A stretch of 64,000 nucleotides of DNA from NCBI GenBank assembly GCA_964475755.1, contig CAYYXR010000006.1, positions 1 through 64,000 on the forward strand, in the 5' to 3' direction. Below are positions 27,081 through 37,300 of this stretch, piece after piece. The position numbers were made by a program, and so were the translations under genes. Below the pieces are notes generated by a model. That model did not search any database. It saw nothing but the letters and a program-made list of their open reading frames with translations, and was not told where the DNA came from. Position 1 is the first letter of the stretch; each line of letters begins with the position of its first letter. Source of the DNA: UBA11612 sp964475755. GTDB lineage: Bacteria; Pseudomonadota; Alphaproteobacteria; Rhodospirillales; Rhodospirillaceae.

Positions 27081-27815
27081 TTAAGCCCAGCCGCCGGCAA
27101 ACGGCAGGACAAGTCCGGTCATAAAATTCGCTTTGGGCGAAGCAAGGAAGGCAATGGTGGACGCCACTTCTTCTGGCTTTCCCAATCGTTTCAACGGCAC
27201 TTTCGAAGCCATCTTGCTTATGAACTCCGGATCATTGCGCAATTTTTCCGGAAAGTAGCTTTCACTCTCTACATAATTGGGCGCAATGGCGTTGACGTTG
27301 ATATTGAACGGCGCCAGCTCTTTGGCGAGCGTGACCGCCAGCGCATTCGCCGCGCCTCTTGCCGTCACATACATCGAATAGTTTGGCAGCCCATGAACAG
27401 GAGCGGCCGAGGTGACAAAAATAATCTTACCGGATTTTTGTTTTTTCATGCGTCCAGCAGCGGCACCTGCGAATTTAAAAGGCGCGATGACAAGCGCTTC
27501 GAAACCGTTGCGCATGTCATCGACGGACGCCTCATCAATCGGCGCCCGGATTGCAGGGAAGAAATCATTGTTTACCAGCACGTCTAGGCTCGCCCCGCCG
27601 GCCTCTATTTCATCTAGCGCCGCTAGGGGATCAGTAGACGCCAGCACGTTCACCGATGGGTTTTGATTTTTGAAGTCTTCGCGTGACGCACCGTCACTGA
27701 AACTTTGGTCGTGACAAAAAACGCGTGCGCCTTGGCTGGACATTTCCAGAGCAGCGGGCAATCCGACAAAATGACGCACGTTGGTGACGAGAGCCGTGAG
27801 ATTTTTCAGCATCAT
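27081..27815 (-). CDS. Halohydrin dehalogenase homologue (SDR-derived)
   Basis: A 244-residue Rossmann-fold protein of SDR ancestry in which the NAD(P) glycine loop is gone. In its place is TNVRHFVG (residues 11-18), matching T-x4-F-x-G, and the active site is Ser136, Tyr149, Arg153, matching S-x12-Y-x3-R, instead of Ser-Tyr-Lys. These two patterns define halohydrin dehalogenases such as HheC, which form epoxides from vicinal haloalcohols and catalyse the reverse opening with halide, azide, cyanide or nitrite. Further HheC-like segments are CHDQSF, DVLVNND and MKKQKSGKIIFVTSA. ATG 27815 follows an AAGGCGG site. It lies 28 bp downstream of a sulfotransferase-like gene on the same strand. Confidence 0.85.
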   Translation of the reverse strand: MMLKNLTALVTNVRHFVGLPAALEMSSQGARVFCHDQSFSDGASREDFKNQNPSVNVLASTDPLAALDEIEAGGASLDVLVNNDFFPAIRAPIDEASVDDMRNGFEALVIAPFKFAGAAAGRMKKQKSGKIIFVTSAAPVHGLPNYSMYVTARGAANALAVTLAKELAPFNINVNAIAPNYVESESYFPEKLRNDPEFISKMASKVPLKRLGKPEEVASTIAFLASPKANFMTGLVLPFAGGWA

Positions 27816-27843
27816 TTCCGCCTTGAATTGTGAATGCAGAATT

Positions 27844-28464
27844 TTACTCGGGCACCCGGTCCGCAAGGCGCGTTTGGAATTCTTCTGTGCTGTTCACACG
27901 CGGAAAAGGCGTTTTCGGAATCGGAATATCCAGGAACTTACAAAGGGGGTCCCAGCCCTCCGCCACATTGAATTCAAGTAAGCGTTCCGCTGGAATGGTA
28001 CGCCGCACCTCTTCATTGTGCCTCTCGTACACCTTGATGCAATGCGCGCGGGTGTGCAAATCGCCATCGAACATCTTCACCACGACATTCTGAATCATGG
28101 ATCCAAACGGGTTCGAGGGGTCAGCGCGTTTTTCTATGTCCTTGAAGATTGTCGCTTGGGTGCTATCGAACCATTTATCGGCATCCCGCACCGTCAAAAT
28201 GACTTTGGCGTCCGGGTATTCCTCGGCCAACTCCTGATAGAACGAGCAGGACGGCCAATCCACGGTGGCACCGTAGCCTTCGAACATAATGTCCCAATCC
28301 TTGGACTCACCCTTTCCGGCGCTGTCCCAATAGGGGAGTAAGTGCATGTTTTCGAAGAGCTCAATCATGTGGAAGCAGCGACCCAACCCCAACTGCTCCA
28401 GCGCCAATTTTAGCGACATTGTCCCGGTACGCCCCAGGCCAGCACCTACAACCGCCAGTCCCAA
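27844..28464 (-). CDS. Sulfotransferase-family protein
   Basis: A 206-residue protein resembling P-loop sulfotransferases. The N-terminal GAGLGRTGTMSLKLAL is the PAPS 5'-phosphosulfate loop, and VILTVRDADKWFDS supplies the 3'-phosphate-binding segment. Family members of this short type are common in marine alphaproteobacteria; the acceptor is unknown. The start is TTG at 28464, seven bases after a GGGAGG ribosome binding site, with no better ATG nearby. It is the first gene of a probable two-gene unit with the halohydrin dehalogenase homologue. Confidence 0.8.
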   Translation of the reverse strand: MGLAVVGAGLGRTGTMSLKLALEQLGLGRCFHMIELFENMHLLPYWDSAGKGESKDWDIMFEGYGATVDWPSCSFYQELAEEYPDAKVILTVRDADKWFDSTQATIFKDIEKRADPSNPFGSMIQNVVVKMFDGDLHTRAHCIKVYERHNEEVRRTIPAERLLEFNVAEGWDPLCKFLDIPIPKTPFPRVNSTEEFQTRLADRVPE

Positions 28465-28487
28465 ATCAAAATCCTCCCTTTACGCAA

Positions 28488-28505
28488 CGCAATAATTATA
28501 TTGCG
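28488..28505. promoter_or_regulatory. 18-bp operator-like inverted repeat in a divergent promoter region
   Basis: CGCAATA-ATTA-TATTGCG, perfect seven-base arms, in the 120 bp gap between the sulfotransferase-like gene and the gene at 28585. A further TATTGC half site follows about 45 bases downstream. The size fits a dimeric repressor site; no regulator gene is adjacent. Confidence 0.4.
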
Positions 28506-28584
28506 GAAAACCCACATTTGATTCGGGCCGAGTCTGTGTATATTTGTATCACATCATATTGCAAACGCACGGCAAGGAGGAGCC

Positions 28585-29124
28585 ATGGCGGGACATATTC
28601 TGCGCTATGATAAAATGCCCATTCCGCCCATTGAGAAACACACGACGTATGTCGACGCAGGAAACGTAAGAATTGGCGTCGAATACCGTGTTCTGACCGA
28701 CGATCTCGTAGCTGCTATTCGCCCCACCTTACAGGGTGCCGGCGGCGAGGACGAAGGGCAGTTGGTTGAGCTCGACGACGCGGGAGTTTCGCTGCATGTT
28801 TTTGCCGGCCCCCAAGGTGACCAAAAAGAATACCTGAGATTTGATTGCTTTCGGGAAGACCCGCACTACCACTACGTCGGCTGGTCCAGCAGCTCCAATG
28901 AGGTGTTGCACATGGACCCCGTCGCCGATGGCGATCCTTTGGCGTGGTCACTGGATCGTATCAGCAGCCGCCTGCCACAAATGTTGGCACGCGCCGGCGC
29001 GGATGACGTTGCCCGTGAAGTCGATATGAATCTCGTCGACCGTGCGATGCCGCAAGTCAAAGAAATGGCCTACAACGCCCGCCACCAAGCGCGGGCGAAT
29101 ACACCGGACAGCGCGCAAGGCTGA
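28585..29124 (+). CDS. Conserved-looking protein of unknown function
   Basis: A 179-residue soluble, acidic protein that I do not recognise. It has no signal, no membrane segment and no clear catalytic motif. Notable features are an aromatic/His cluster HYHYVGW near residue 95, and a C-terminal helical half that ends polar and Ala/Gln-rich. A strong AAGGAGGAG ribosome binding site precedes the ATG. It lies 33 bp upstream of the amidohydrolase gene on the same strand, so it may be an accessory or second subunit of that enzyme system. Confidence 0.6.
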   Translation: MAGHILRYDKMPIPPIEKHTTYVDAGNVRIGVEYRVLTDDLVAAIRPTLQGAGGEDEGQLVELDDAGVSLHVFAGPQGDQKEYLRFDCFREDPHYHYVGWSSSSNEVLHMDPVADGDPLAWSLDRISSRLPQMLARAGADDVAREVDMNLVDRAMPQVKEMAYNARHQARANTPDSAQG

Positions 29125-29157
29125 CGGGAAATAAATTTCAGGGAGGACAGTTTAGTC

Positions 29158-30633
29158 ATGTTGAAAAGCTCACGCGCGTATTCGCTCCGCCAATCTCTTG
29201 GGCACCCCGTGGTAGACGCCGATGGCCACTACATTGAAACAGCGCCCATCTTAAAGCCCTATCTCGTGGAATCGGTCCGCGAAATTGCCGGCAGCGATCT
29301 GGCCAAGCGTGTCGCGGATGGCGTCGCCGGCACGGACTACGACGAAACCGTTCTGCGCCCTTGGTCTAAACTGACCGACGAGCAACGCATGAACCAATGG
29401 ATTCCGCGTCCGCCGTGGTGGTCGTTGCCTGCCGCGAACACGCTAGACCGGGCGACCGCACAACTGCCCAAATTGATGGCCGAGCGCCTCGACGAAATGG
29501 GGATCGACTTTGCTGTGATGTACCCGAGCCGAATGCTCACGGCCACGGCCATCCCCAACCCGGACCTGCGTCAAGCGGTATGCCGCAGCCTTAACAAGTT
29601 CTATGCCAAGGCCTATGCACCGTATGCCGACCGCTTGACCCCCGTTGCTCAAATTCCAACGCACACGCCTGAAGAAGCCGTGGCTGAATTGGAATTCGCC
29701 GTCGGTGAATTGGGCATGAAGGCCATTATGATCAACGGCCTTGTGCATCGCCCCATCAACCCGGAAAAAAGTGGCGGCGAGCGTCCTGATTGGGGATCGA
29801 CCGGAACTTCTCGCATCGATGTTCTCGGATTTGACAGCGAGTACGATTACGACCCGTTCTGGAAGAAATGCGTCGAGCTGAAGGTCGTGCCGTCCACACA
29901 TACGCCGGGTATGGGTTGGGGCAGCCGCCAGTCCCCGACCAGCTATATGTACAACCATATCGGCTCCTTCGGCGCATCCATGGACGCGTCCTGCAAGGGC
30001 ATCTTCATGGGCGGCGTAACCAAGCGCTTCCCAGAGCTGGCCTTTGGTTTCCTGGAAGGCGGCGTCGGCTGGGCCGTGCAATTGCTGGGCGACATCATCG
30101 AGCACTGGGAGAAACGGAACAAGCAATCGATCCGCAATCTTGATCCCGCCGCGATCGATCTGGATCAAATGATGAAGCTGTTTCACCAATACGGTGACGA
30201 CACCTTTAAAGACGATGCGGCCGGATTGCGGGAAAGCTTCGTGAATCTGGAACCACCGCCGCCGGTAATCGACGAATGGGCCGCCTGCGGCATTGAAAAG
30301 GAAGAGGATATCGTCGATCGCTTCGTTCCTCATTTTTACTTTGGCTGCGAAGCGGATGATTGCAGCGTTGCATGGGCGTTCAATTCGAAACTCAACCCCG
30401 AAGGTTCACGTTTGCGCGCCATGTTTAGCTCAGACGCCGGTCACTGGGATGTAACAGACATGACCGAGGTGCTTCCCGAAGCCCACGAGCTGGTTGAGGA
30501 CGGGCATATTACACAAGAAGACTTCCACGACTTCGTCTTTGGCTTCCCGGCCCAATTCTACGCGACGCTGAACAAAGATTTCTTCAAGGGAACACGGGTG
30601 GAAAAGCAGGTCACCGAACTGCTGGCGAAGTAG
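29158..30633 (+). CDS. Amidohydrolase-superfamily (ACMSD-like) metal-dependent hydrolase
   Basis: A 491-residue TIM-barrel hydrolase or decarboxylase of the amidohydrolase-2 group. The first metal segment is VVDADGHYIE (residues 18-27), a central His is in PSTHTPGMGWG, and the final Asp is in MFSSDAGHWDVTDM. The fold begins early and a helical insertion (about 370-420) carries the acidic and Cys-containing FGCEADDCSVAW. Such proteins are common in alphaproteobacterial pathways for aromatic or xenobiotic acids, but the substrate is unknown. The following gene is a short-chain fatty acid transporter, which hints at an organic-acid product or substrate. Confidence 0.82.
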   Translation: MLKSSRAYSLRQSLGHPVVDADGHYIETAPILKPYLVESVREIAGSDLAKRVADGVAGTDYDETVLRPWSKLTDEQRMNQWIPRPPWWSLPAANTLDRATAQLPKLMAERLDEMGIDFAVMYPSRMLTATAIPNPDLRQAVCRSLNKFYAKAYAPYADRLTPVAQIPTHTPEEAVAELEFAVGELGMKAIMINGLVHRPINPEKSGGERPDWGSTGTSRIDVLGFDSEYDYDPFWKKCVELKVVPSTHTPGMGWGSRQSPTSYMYNHIGSFGASMDASCKGIFMGGVTKRFPELAFGFLEGGVGWAVQLLGDIIEHWEKRNKQSIRNLDPAAIDLDQMMKLFHQYGDDTFKDDAAGLRESFVNLEPPPPVIDEWAACGIEKEEDIVDRFVPHFYFGCEADDCSVAWAFNSKLNPEGSRLRAMFSSDAGHWDVTDMTEVLPEAHELVEDGHITQEDFHDFVFGFPAQFYATLNKDFFKGTRVEKQVTELLAK

Positions 30634-30678
30634 CGGCAGCCGCACATCGCCGATTTACGCTAGCGAAGCGGGGAAAAT

Positions 30679-32016
30679 ATGCTTGCGCGGCTGACCAATG
30701 GCATCGTCACGTTCTTTGAACGATGGATGCCCGATGCCTTCGTAGTTGCCGTGGCGCTGTCGGCACTCACGTTCGTGCTGTCGATGACCGTCGCCGGTGC
30801 GTCAGCGAGCGAAACGGTGACGGCATGGGGGGACGGCTTTTGGACACTTCTGACGTTTACGAACCAGATCGTGCTTATCTTGTTGTTCGGCCATACGCTG
30901 GCGCACACACCGTGGATTCAAAGACTATTAAAAGGTACCGCGGGATTTGTCCGCACGTCTCAGGGCGCTTACGTCACTGTGGCATTCGTCAGCTGCGTCG
31001 CATCACTGTTCTATTCCGCGCTTGGCCTCGTCGCCGGCGCCGTGGCGGCGCGGGCCGTCGGCGCGGCGGCGCGTGAGCGCGGGATTGCCATTCATTACCC
31101 CCTACTCGTTGCATGCGCTTACTGCGGCATTGCGATCTGGCATCAAGGTTTATCGTCTTCAATTGGGCTGGTGATCGCAACACCGGGACACTTTCTTGAA
31201 GGTCTGATCGGCGTCGTCCCGTCGTCTCAAACTATATTCACGCCTTGGAACATACTTGTAGCCGCCGTGGTCTTGTTTACCCTGCCGTTTGTCATGGCGC
31301 GCATGCGGCCGTCGAACGAGTCATGCCGGCCGATGCCGGCCGACTTGGCCGCGCAGGAAACCGACGAAGTGCACATCGATACCGTGAGTGACACCCCGGC
31401 CGGCCGGCTGGAAGGCAGCCGGTGGGTTAACTTACTGCTCGTGGTCGCCGGACTCGCATATCTCTACATCGAGTTTATAGAACGCGGCCGTGGCCTCGAT
31501 CTTAATCGGCTAAACTTCATGTTTCTCATTGCCGCGATTGCCTTGACCAAATCACCCGCGCATTTTCTTAAATTAATCATCGACGCCTCGCGCATCATCG
31601 GGCCGTTTCTGCTTCAATATCCTTTCTATGCAGGCATCGCAGGGATGATGGCGGCAACCGGACTCGGCCAGATTGTGGTCAATTTGTTCGTAGAAATCTC
31701 TACCGCTCAGACCCTTCCGATCGCTTCTTTTTACAGCGGCGCCATCTTGAATCTATTCATTCCCTCCGGTGGCGGGCAATGGGCCGTGCAAGGCCCAATC
31801 GCCATGCAAGCGGCGGTCGAATTGGGCGCCGACGTGCCGAAAGTCGCCATGGCCGTGGCTTTGGGAGATCAATGGACGAATTTAATCCACCCTCTCATTG
31901 CGTTTCCGGTTCTGGCCATTGCCGGCCTTCAGGCGCGGGATATTATGGGCTATTGCGCCCTTGCAATGATGTACACGGGCCCCATTTTTCTCATGAGTTT
32001 GCTTCTTATGATTTAA
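30679..32016 (+). CDS. Short-chain fatty acid transporter, AtoE family
   Basis: A 445-residue polytopic membrane protein with about ten to twelve helices. It begins with TNGIVTFFERWMPDAFVVAVALSALTF and contains the family segments AYCGIAIWHQGLSSS, and SGAILNLFIPSGGGQWAVQGPIA, typical of AtoE. The family imports acetoacetate, butyrate and related acids. It is the last of three co-oriented genes (28585, 29158, 30679) with gaps under 50 bp, so a small catabolic operon is likely. Confidence 0.88.
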   Translation: MLARLTNGIVTFFERWMPDAFVVAVALSALTFVLSMTVAGASASETVTAWGDGFWTLLTFTNQIVLILLFGHTLAHTPWIQRLLKGTAGFVRTSQGAYVTVAFVSCVASLFYSALGLVAGAVAARAVGAAARERGIAIHYPLLVACAYCGIAIWHQGLSSSIGLVIATPGHFLEGLIGVVPSSQTIFTPWNILVAAVVLFTLPFVMARMRPSNESCRPMPADLAAQETDEVHIDTVSDTPAGRLEGSRWVNLLLVVAGLAYLYIEFIERGRGLDLNRLNFMFLIAAIALTKSPAHFLKLIIDASRIIGPFLLQYPFYAGIAGMMAATGLGQIVVNLFVEISTAQTLPIASFYSGAILNLFIPSGGGQWAVQGPIAMQAAVELGADVPKVAMAVALGDQWTNLIHPLIAFPVLAIAGLQARDIMGYCALAMMYTGPIFLMSLLLMI

Positions 32017-32064
32017 AGTCGGGGCCCGACGCCACACATAAAAAGACAATTTGTTTGGGTATAA

Positions 32065-33012
32065 ATGCTTTCCGCATTGAGAAATATTTTTGAGAGCAAG
32101 AGCCAAACGCGCGATAGCGAGCTATTTCATTCCAGATTCGGCGGGCTCTGGATCGATCGCGTTGACGCTCACGCAGAACTCGCGCGCCGCTTGGAAAGCG
32201 GGCAGCTTTCAAGCGCGCTTGGCGAACGAGTAAAGCACTTTATGGACAACGGATTTGTGGTGCTTGAAGGTGCCGTTCCCGTTGAACTAGTCGACCGTTT
32301 GGCCTCGGTGATCGCAACGGCGTATGCCCAGGGCGATGAGCGGCTTCGCTACCATACCGATGGCACTGAACATCTCATTCTCCAACCGAACACGGATCCT
32401 TCCGGAAAGCGTATTATTGAGGCGCATGCCGTTCTTGCTGAAATTCGCGAGGCATTGAGCACGCCCGCGATACTTGAGTTCCTCAAAGCCATCTTTGAGG
32501 AAGCTCCCGTATTGACTCAGTCCCTGACGTTTCAAGAAGGCTCGCAGCAAGGTCTCCATCAGGACACAGCTTATGTGGTTTACAACGAGCCACTTAAGTT
32601 AGCGGCAAGTTGGATCGCGCTCGAGGATATTGAAGAAGGGTCCGGCGAATTGCGTTATGTCGTTAAAAGCCACCGCCTCCCCGATTTTCCGTTTTCCAAT
32701 GCTAGGAAAGACTCTCACGGCGTGCCGACCGAGGAAGTGAACCGCTATCTTTCTTGGTTGTCGTCGCAAAGCGCGCAAAGCGGGTTACAGGAACAAACAT
32801 TCCTAGCGAAGAAGGGCGACGCCTTGATTTGGCATGCGGATTTGGCGCACGGGGGCGCGGCGATCAAGAAGGAGGGCTCGACCCGGCAGAGTCTGGTCGG
32901 ACACTATTGCCCAGCCTCGGTACTGCCCAAATACGAACGGGCGCAGACACGGCGCAAGCACGGACCGCTGACATACTCCACGTATCTCTACGATCTCAAT
33001 GAACTTGATTAA
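32065..33012 (+). CDS. Phytanoyl-CoA dioxygenase (PhyH)-family oxygenase at the glycan island border
   Basis: A 315-residue predicted Fe(II)/2-oxoglutarate oxygenase. The iron-binding HxD is in GLHQDTAYVVY (about 167-177), the distal His in WHADLAHGGAAI and the 2-oxoglutarate Arg probably in STRQSLVGHY. An N-terminal region of about 60 residues precedes the fold. It starts the plus-strand run that leads into the glycosyltransferases, so modification of a sugar or an amino-acid substituent is possible. It is not a close copy of the PhyH protein at 11798-12667; only the fold motifs agree. Confidence 0.8.
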   Translation: MLSALRNIFESKSQTRDSELFHSRFGGLWIDRVDAHAELARRLESGQLSSALGERVKHFMDNGFVVLEGAVPVELVDRLASVIATAYAQGDERLRYHTDGTEHLILQPNTDPSGKRIIEAHAVLAEIREALSTPAILEFLKAIFEEAPVLTQSLTFQEGSQQGLHQDTAYVVYNEPLKLAASWIALEDIEEGSGELRYVVKSHRLPDFPFSNARKDSHGVPTEEVNRYLSWLSSQSAQSGLQEQTFLAKKGDALIWHADLAHGGAAIKKEGSTRQSLVGHYCPASVLPKYERAQTRRKHGPLTYSTYLYDLNELD

Positions 33013-33063
33013 TATTTGTCCGTCCTCTGCCACAGCGCGTCGGGCGAACGAGTTGGCGGACCA

Positions 33064-34206
33064 ATGAACAAGCGCCTCCTGATTCTCGTTACTGAATACT
33101 ATTATTTCAGATCGCATAAACAAGACTTGGCCAAATGCGCAAAAGAAAGCGGATTTGACGTTCGGGTTGCTACCCGCATCGGCAATCACACGCCAGATCG
33201 CGACGGCATTTCAGCCATAAACGTTGATTGGACCCGATCGAACTCGTTGGTACGTGCGGCAACTCAATTTTTTCCTGAAGTGCTGAATGTGCGCAGGCTA
33301 CTCAAACAGAATGCGCCAACCGTGCTTCACAATATCGCCCTGAAACCCTCAATCATCGGATCTTTGGCCGCACTCAATATAGATGTGAAAGTCATAAACT
33401 CGGTTAATGGGTTTGGATTTTTGTTTTACGACAGGTCAATACTGGCGCGAATTGCGCAAAAGATTTGCGGATTTATCTTACGCCTCTCCATTAAGAGGAA
33501 TGGCGCTGTCATAGTTTTGCAAAATAAGGACGACCTGCGATTTGCGGAAGCTACGCTCGGAGTACGCAAGGACAGACTCCGGCTCATTCCAGGTTCGGGC
33601 GTAGACACCGAACAATTTAAACTTGCGACGCCTTGCCAAGGCCCATCTTTTAGATTCCTCGTCCTAGCTCGACTGCTTCGCATTAAGGGCATCGAGATTG
33701 CCATCGATGCCCACAAAACTTTGCGAGCTTCGGGATACACACAAGAACTTGTCGTGTGCGGCGGGTACGACCCCGACAACCCGTCTGCCATCTCGCCAGA
33801 GACAGTATCCCGCTGGTCGGATATTCCCGGCATAACCTTTATGGGGCATGTGGAAGACGTCCGCCCTGTCCTTACGGACAGCGATGTCGTTGTTCAACCA
33901 TCTCTTGGGGGAGAAGGCTTGCCGAAATCGCTCCTGGAGGCGGCGGCTTTTGCCAAACCAATGATTGCCTCGGATGTACCCGGCAATCGCGAGATCGTAC
34001 TGAATGATATAACCGGCCTTCTGGTTGAGCCGGGCAATGCCGATTCTCTTGCCGAGGCCATGAAATGGGCCATGACTCACCCCGACTCGCTCGTGCAGTG
34101 GGGGACAGCAGCCCGGCAGAAAGTGGTAGCTGAGTTCTCGGCCCAACGGATCATGGCGCAGCACGCGCAGCTCTATAGCGATACAATTGCCACGGAGCCC
34201 GCCTAG
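33064..34206 (+). CDS. GT4-family glycosyltransferase
   Basis: A 380-residue GT-B glycosyltransferase. The C-terminal donor-binding half has PGSGVDTEQF, VLARLLRIKGIEIAIDA and the GT4 E-x7-E region LGGEGLPKSLLEAAAFAKPMIAS. The start at ATG 33064 puts RLLILVTEYYYFRSH at the N-terminus as expected; the open frame upstream is not needed. Donor and acceptor are unknown. It is the first glycosyltransferase of the polysaccharide island. Confidence 0.88.
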   Translation: MNKRLLILVTEYYYFRSHKQDLAKCAKESGFDVRVATRIGNHTPDRDGISAINVDWTRSNSLVRAATQFFPEVLNVRRLLKQNAPTVLHNIALKPSIIGSLAALNIDVKVINSVNGFGFLFYDRSILARIAQKICGFILRLSIKRNGAVIVLQNKDDLRFAEATLGVRKDRLRLIPGSGVDTEQFKLATPCQGPSFRFLVLARLLRIKGIEIAIDAHKTLRASGYTQELVVCGGYDPDNPSAISPETVSRWSDIPGITFMGHVEDVRPVLTDSDVVVQPSLGGEGLPKSLLEAAAFAKPMIASDVPGNREIVLNDITGLLVEPGNADSLAEAMKWAMTHPDSLVQWGTAARQKVVAEFSAQRIMAQHAQLYSDTIATEPA

Positions 34207-34304
34207 AGAGCGAGTGGATTCCCTCAATTCCCCTCACAATATCAATGAATTATGGATATGCTGCTTGCCGCAGATAGGCTGAGGCTGTATTGGGCCTTAC
34301 TCAC

Positions 34305-37300
34305 ATGACAAACGCGTACACATCAACGGGCAAACACCTTTCACCAGCCTCTTTCTGGATACCTCATTTGATGCAGGTGTCCGCTTGGGCGGATCATGCA
34401 CCGTTTGCGTTTTGGCTTATGGAGCGCCACAGGCCACGATCCTTTGTCGAGCTCGGAACCCACGGTGGATACTCCTATTTTGCCTTTTGCCAAGCCATAA
34501 AGACGGGCTCGCTGCCTACCCAATGCTATGCCGTGGATACATGGGCGGGAGACCAGCACGCCGGCTTTTACGGGGAAGAGTTTTTCCAGCAAGTATCAGA
34601 CTATAACGAATCTCATTACGCGGCATTCTCGCGACTTGTACGGACGACCTTCGACAAAGCCGTTAATCATTTTTCCGACGGATCTATCGATCTTCTACAC
34701 ATTGACGGTCTGCATTTTTTTGAAGACGTAAAACATGATTTTGAAACATGGCGGCCAAAATTATCCGACAAGGCCATTGTTTTATTTCATGACACCAACG
34801 TCAGAGAACGCAACTTCGGCGTATTCAAACTTTGGGAAGACCTTCGAGTCCAGTATCCATCATTTGAATTTCTTCATGGTCACGGCCTAGGGGTTCTAGG
34901 GTATGGCGCCAACATCCCCAACGCTATGCTCGAATTTTTTGAGGCGGCGAAGAATCAGGATGCGGCATCGACAATTCGGAGCGCGTATAGCCGCTTAGGC
35001 GGCTCGTTGAAGACTGAGATTCTGAGTGTCAACGCTCGCATCGAACTTGAGAATAAGCTTAAGTCTGAAAAAAGCAAATCAGCGGAATTAGAACTCAAAT
35101 CCAACGGGCTTAATGAACAAATATCCGCGCTCGACCGTGCATTGAAAAATGCGGGCAAACGGTTAGAGACGCAGTGGGCCACCATAAGCGCGCTCACCGA
35201 AGAGATTGATGAGATAACTCTTAGGCTCGGCGCACAGGAACACGCACTGAACTCCCTTCAGAATTCCACAAGCTGGCGCATTACGGCCCCACTACGATAT
35301 GCACGACGCGCACCGAAATCACTGCCTTTAGCGCTAAAGCGATCGGCACGGTTTGGGGCACGGTTCCTATACGATTACGCGCCTCTTTCCATGTCGGCCA
35401 AACGCAAAATTATCGATAGAATTTTTCGGACGGCGCCAGGTTTTTTTCAAAACACATCGTTCTTTCGCCGGTGGGAGACTCTAAAAAAAAGAGAGCGTAG
35501 CGAAGAGCCCACTCTCAATCGCAAAAGACCTTTACGGGAAGTCGCGCGACCTTTCGATATTGACTATAGCGCAGCGCTTCCGCTGAAATTTGCCGAGAGG
35601 CCGGCCAACGCACCTAAGCTCGCCGTTATATGTCATATTTTTTATGACACCATGACGCCTGAATTTAAGATTTATCTCCAGAATATTCCCTTTTCGTTTG
35701 ATCTATACATTTCAACGGACACACCAAGTAAAAGAGCTTCATTAGAGGCCTATTTTGCAGATTGGAAAAAGGGGCGCGTCGAGGTTCGCATCACGGAGAA
35801 TCGCGGACGGGACATTGGCCCGAAGCTTGCGGGTTTCAGAGATGTTTATGGTGAGTATGAATTTGCGCTCTTTCTGCACTCAAAGTCTTCCGAACATACA
35901 GATGAACTCGCCAATTGGCGCGGCTTCCTTCTGGAAAACCTTTTGGGCTCTGAGGAAATTGTAAATAGCGTATTCATGATTTTCCACAATCGACCCGATG
36001 TCGGCATTATTGCGTCCCAGCATTTCGAACCGATCAGGCAGTGGATCAACTGGGGCGGTGATTTTAAAAAGGCGAATGAGCTTGCGCGACGCATGGGTAT
36101 TTCGCTGTCCCCAACGAAGGCCTTGGATTTTGCCTCGGGCTCGATGTTCTGGTTCCGCACAGCAGCGATCAAGCCGCTGCTCGACCTCAATCTAACCTTC
36201 GAAGATTTTGAACCTGAACTAGGGCAGATTGACGGGACTTTAGCGCACGCAATTGAAAGGCTGTTCTATTTTGTTTGTGAACGGGCGGGATATCTATGGA
36301 TGAAAGTGTCTCACCCGCCGCTGTTCGACCACACCCCCGCAATTATGCCTGTCGAGACACCCGAAGCGTTAGACAAGTACATGATTAAGTACACACTTAA
36401 TCTATCCGCCCCAAAGACCCCTAAACCTAGAGTCGGACATCCGACACCGGTGCGGCCCGCCAGGACTTTGATGACCAAGCGGCAGGAAAAAGCCTTAGGT
36501 TTGACAGTGCCGATCGACGTTTCATTGCGTATTGCCGTGGGCGTTGTGTTTTACAACAACACCAAGCAACAGGTTCGCGGGATTCTAAATAGCGCCGAGA
36601 CATCACTCCAACAGGGCGGCCTTCGCGACAAGGCCCAAATTCTGGCGATCGACAACGGCTCCCCCACGCAGCAACACGCCAAGCCATTGGAGAAGGTTGT
36701 GTATATAGAGAGCCAAGGAAACATAGGATTTGGCAAAGGCCACAACCGCCTTATGCGCGAAGCGTTCGCCAACGGCGCGGATATCTATATCGCGGCCAAC
36801 CCTGACGGCGCATTTCATCCCGACGCTATCGGTGCCCTGGTGCAAATGATGCAGGCTTACGATGGCAAAGCCTTAATTGAAGCCATTCAATTTCCTGACG
36901 AACATCCGAAAAACTACGATCCCTTCACATTCGAAACCGCGTGGGTTTCGGGGGCATGCGTGGCAATTCCTAAAGAGCTGTACGAGTCGCTCGGTGGCTT
37001 CGATGAGTCCTTTTTCATGTATTGCGAGGATGTCGATCTCTCCTGGCGCGCGAAAGCCAACGGTTTTGCTTTGCGGATTTGTCCACGGGCGTTGTTTCAA
37101 CACGCTGTCAGCAACCGTGGCCGGGAACCAACCCGTGAAAAGATGATTTTTGATGCGGGTTTGGTCTTGGCGCGTAAATGGAACAACGCGGAATTCGAAA
37201 AACGCATGATTCGGGATCTCAAAGCTATAGGCTTTGATCCCACGGATACGCAGCCGGAGCGCGTGCCTGAATCATGGCAGTATCTTTCCGACTTCAATCA

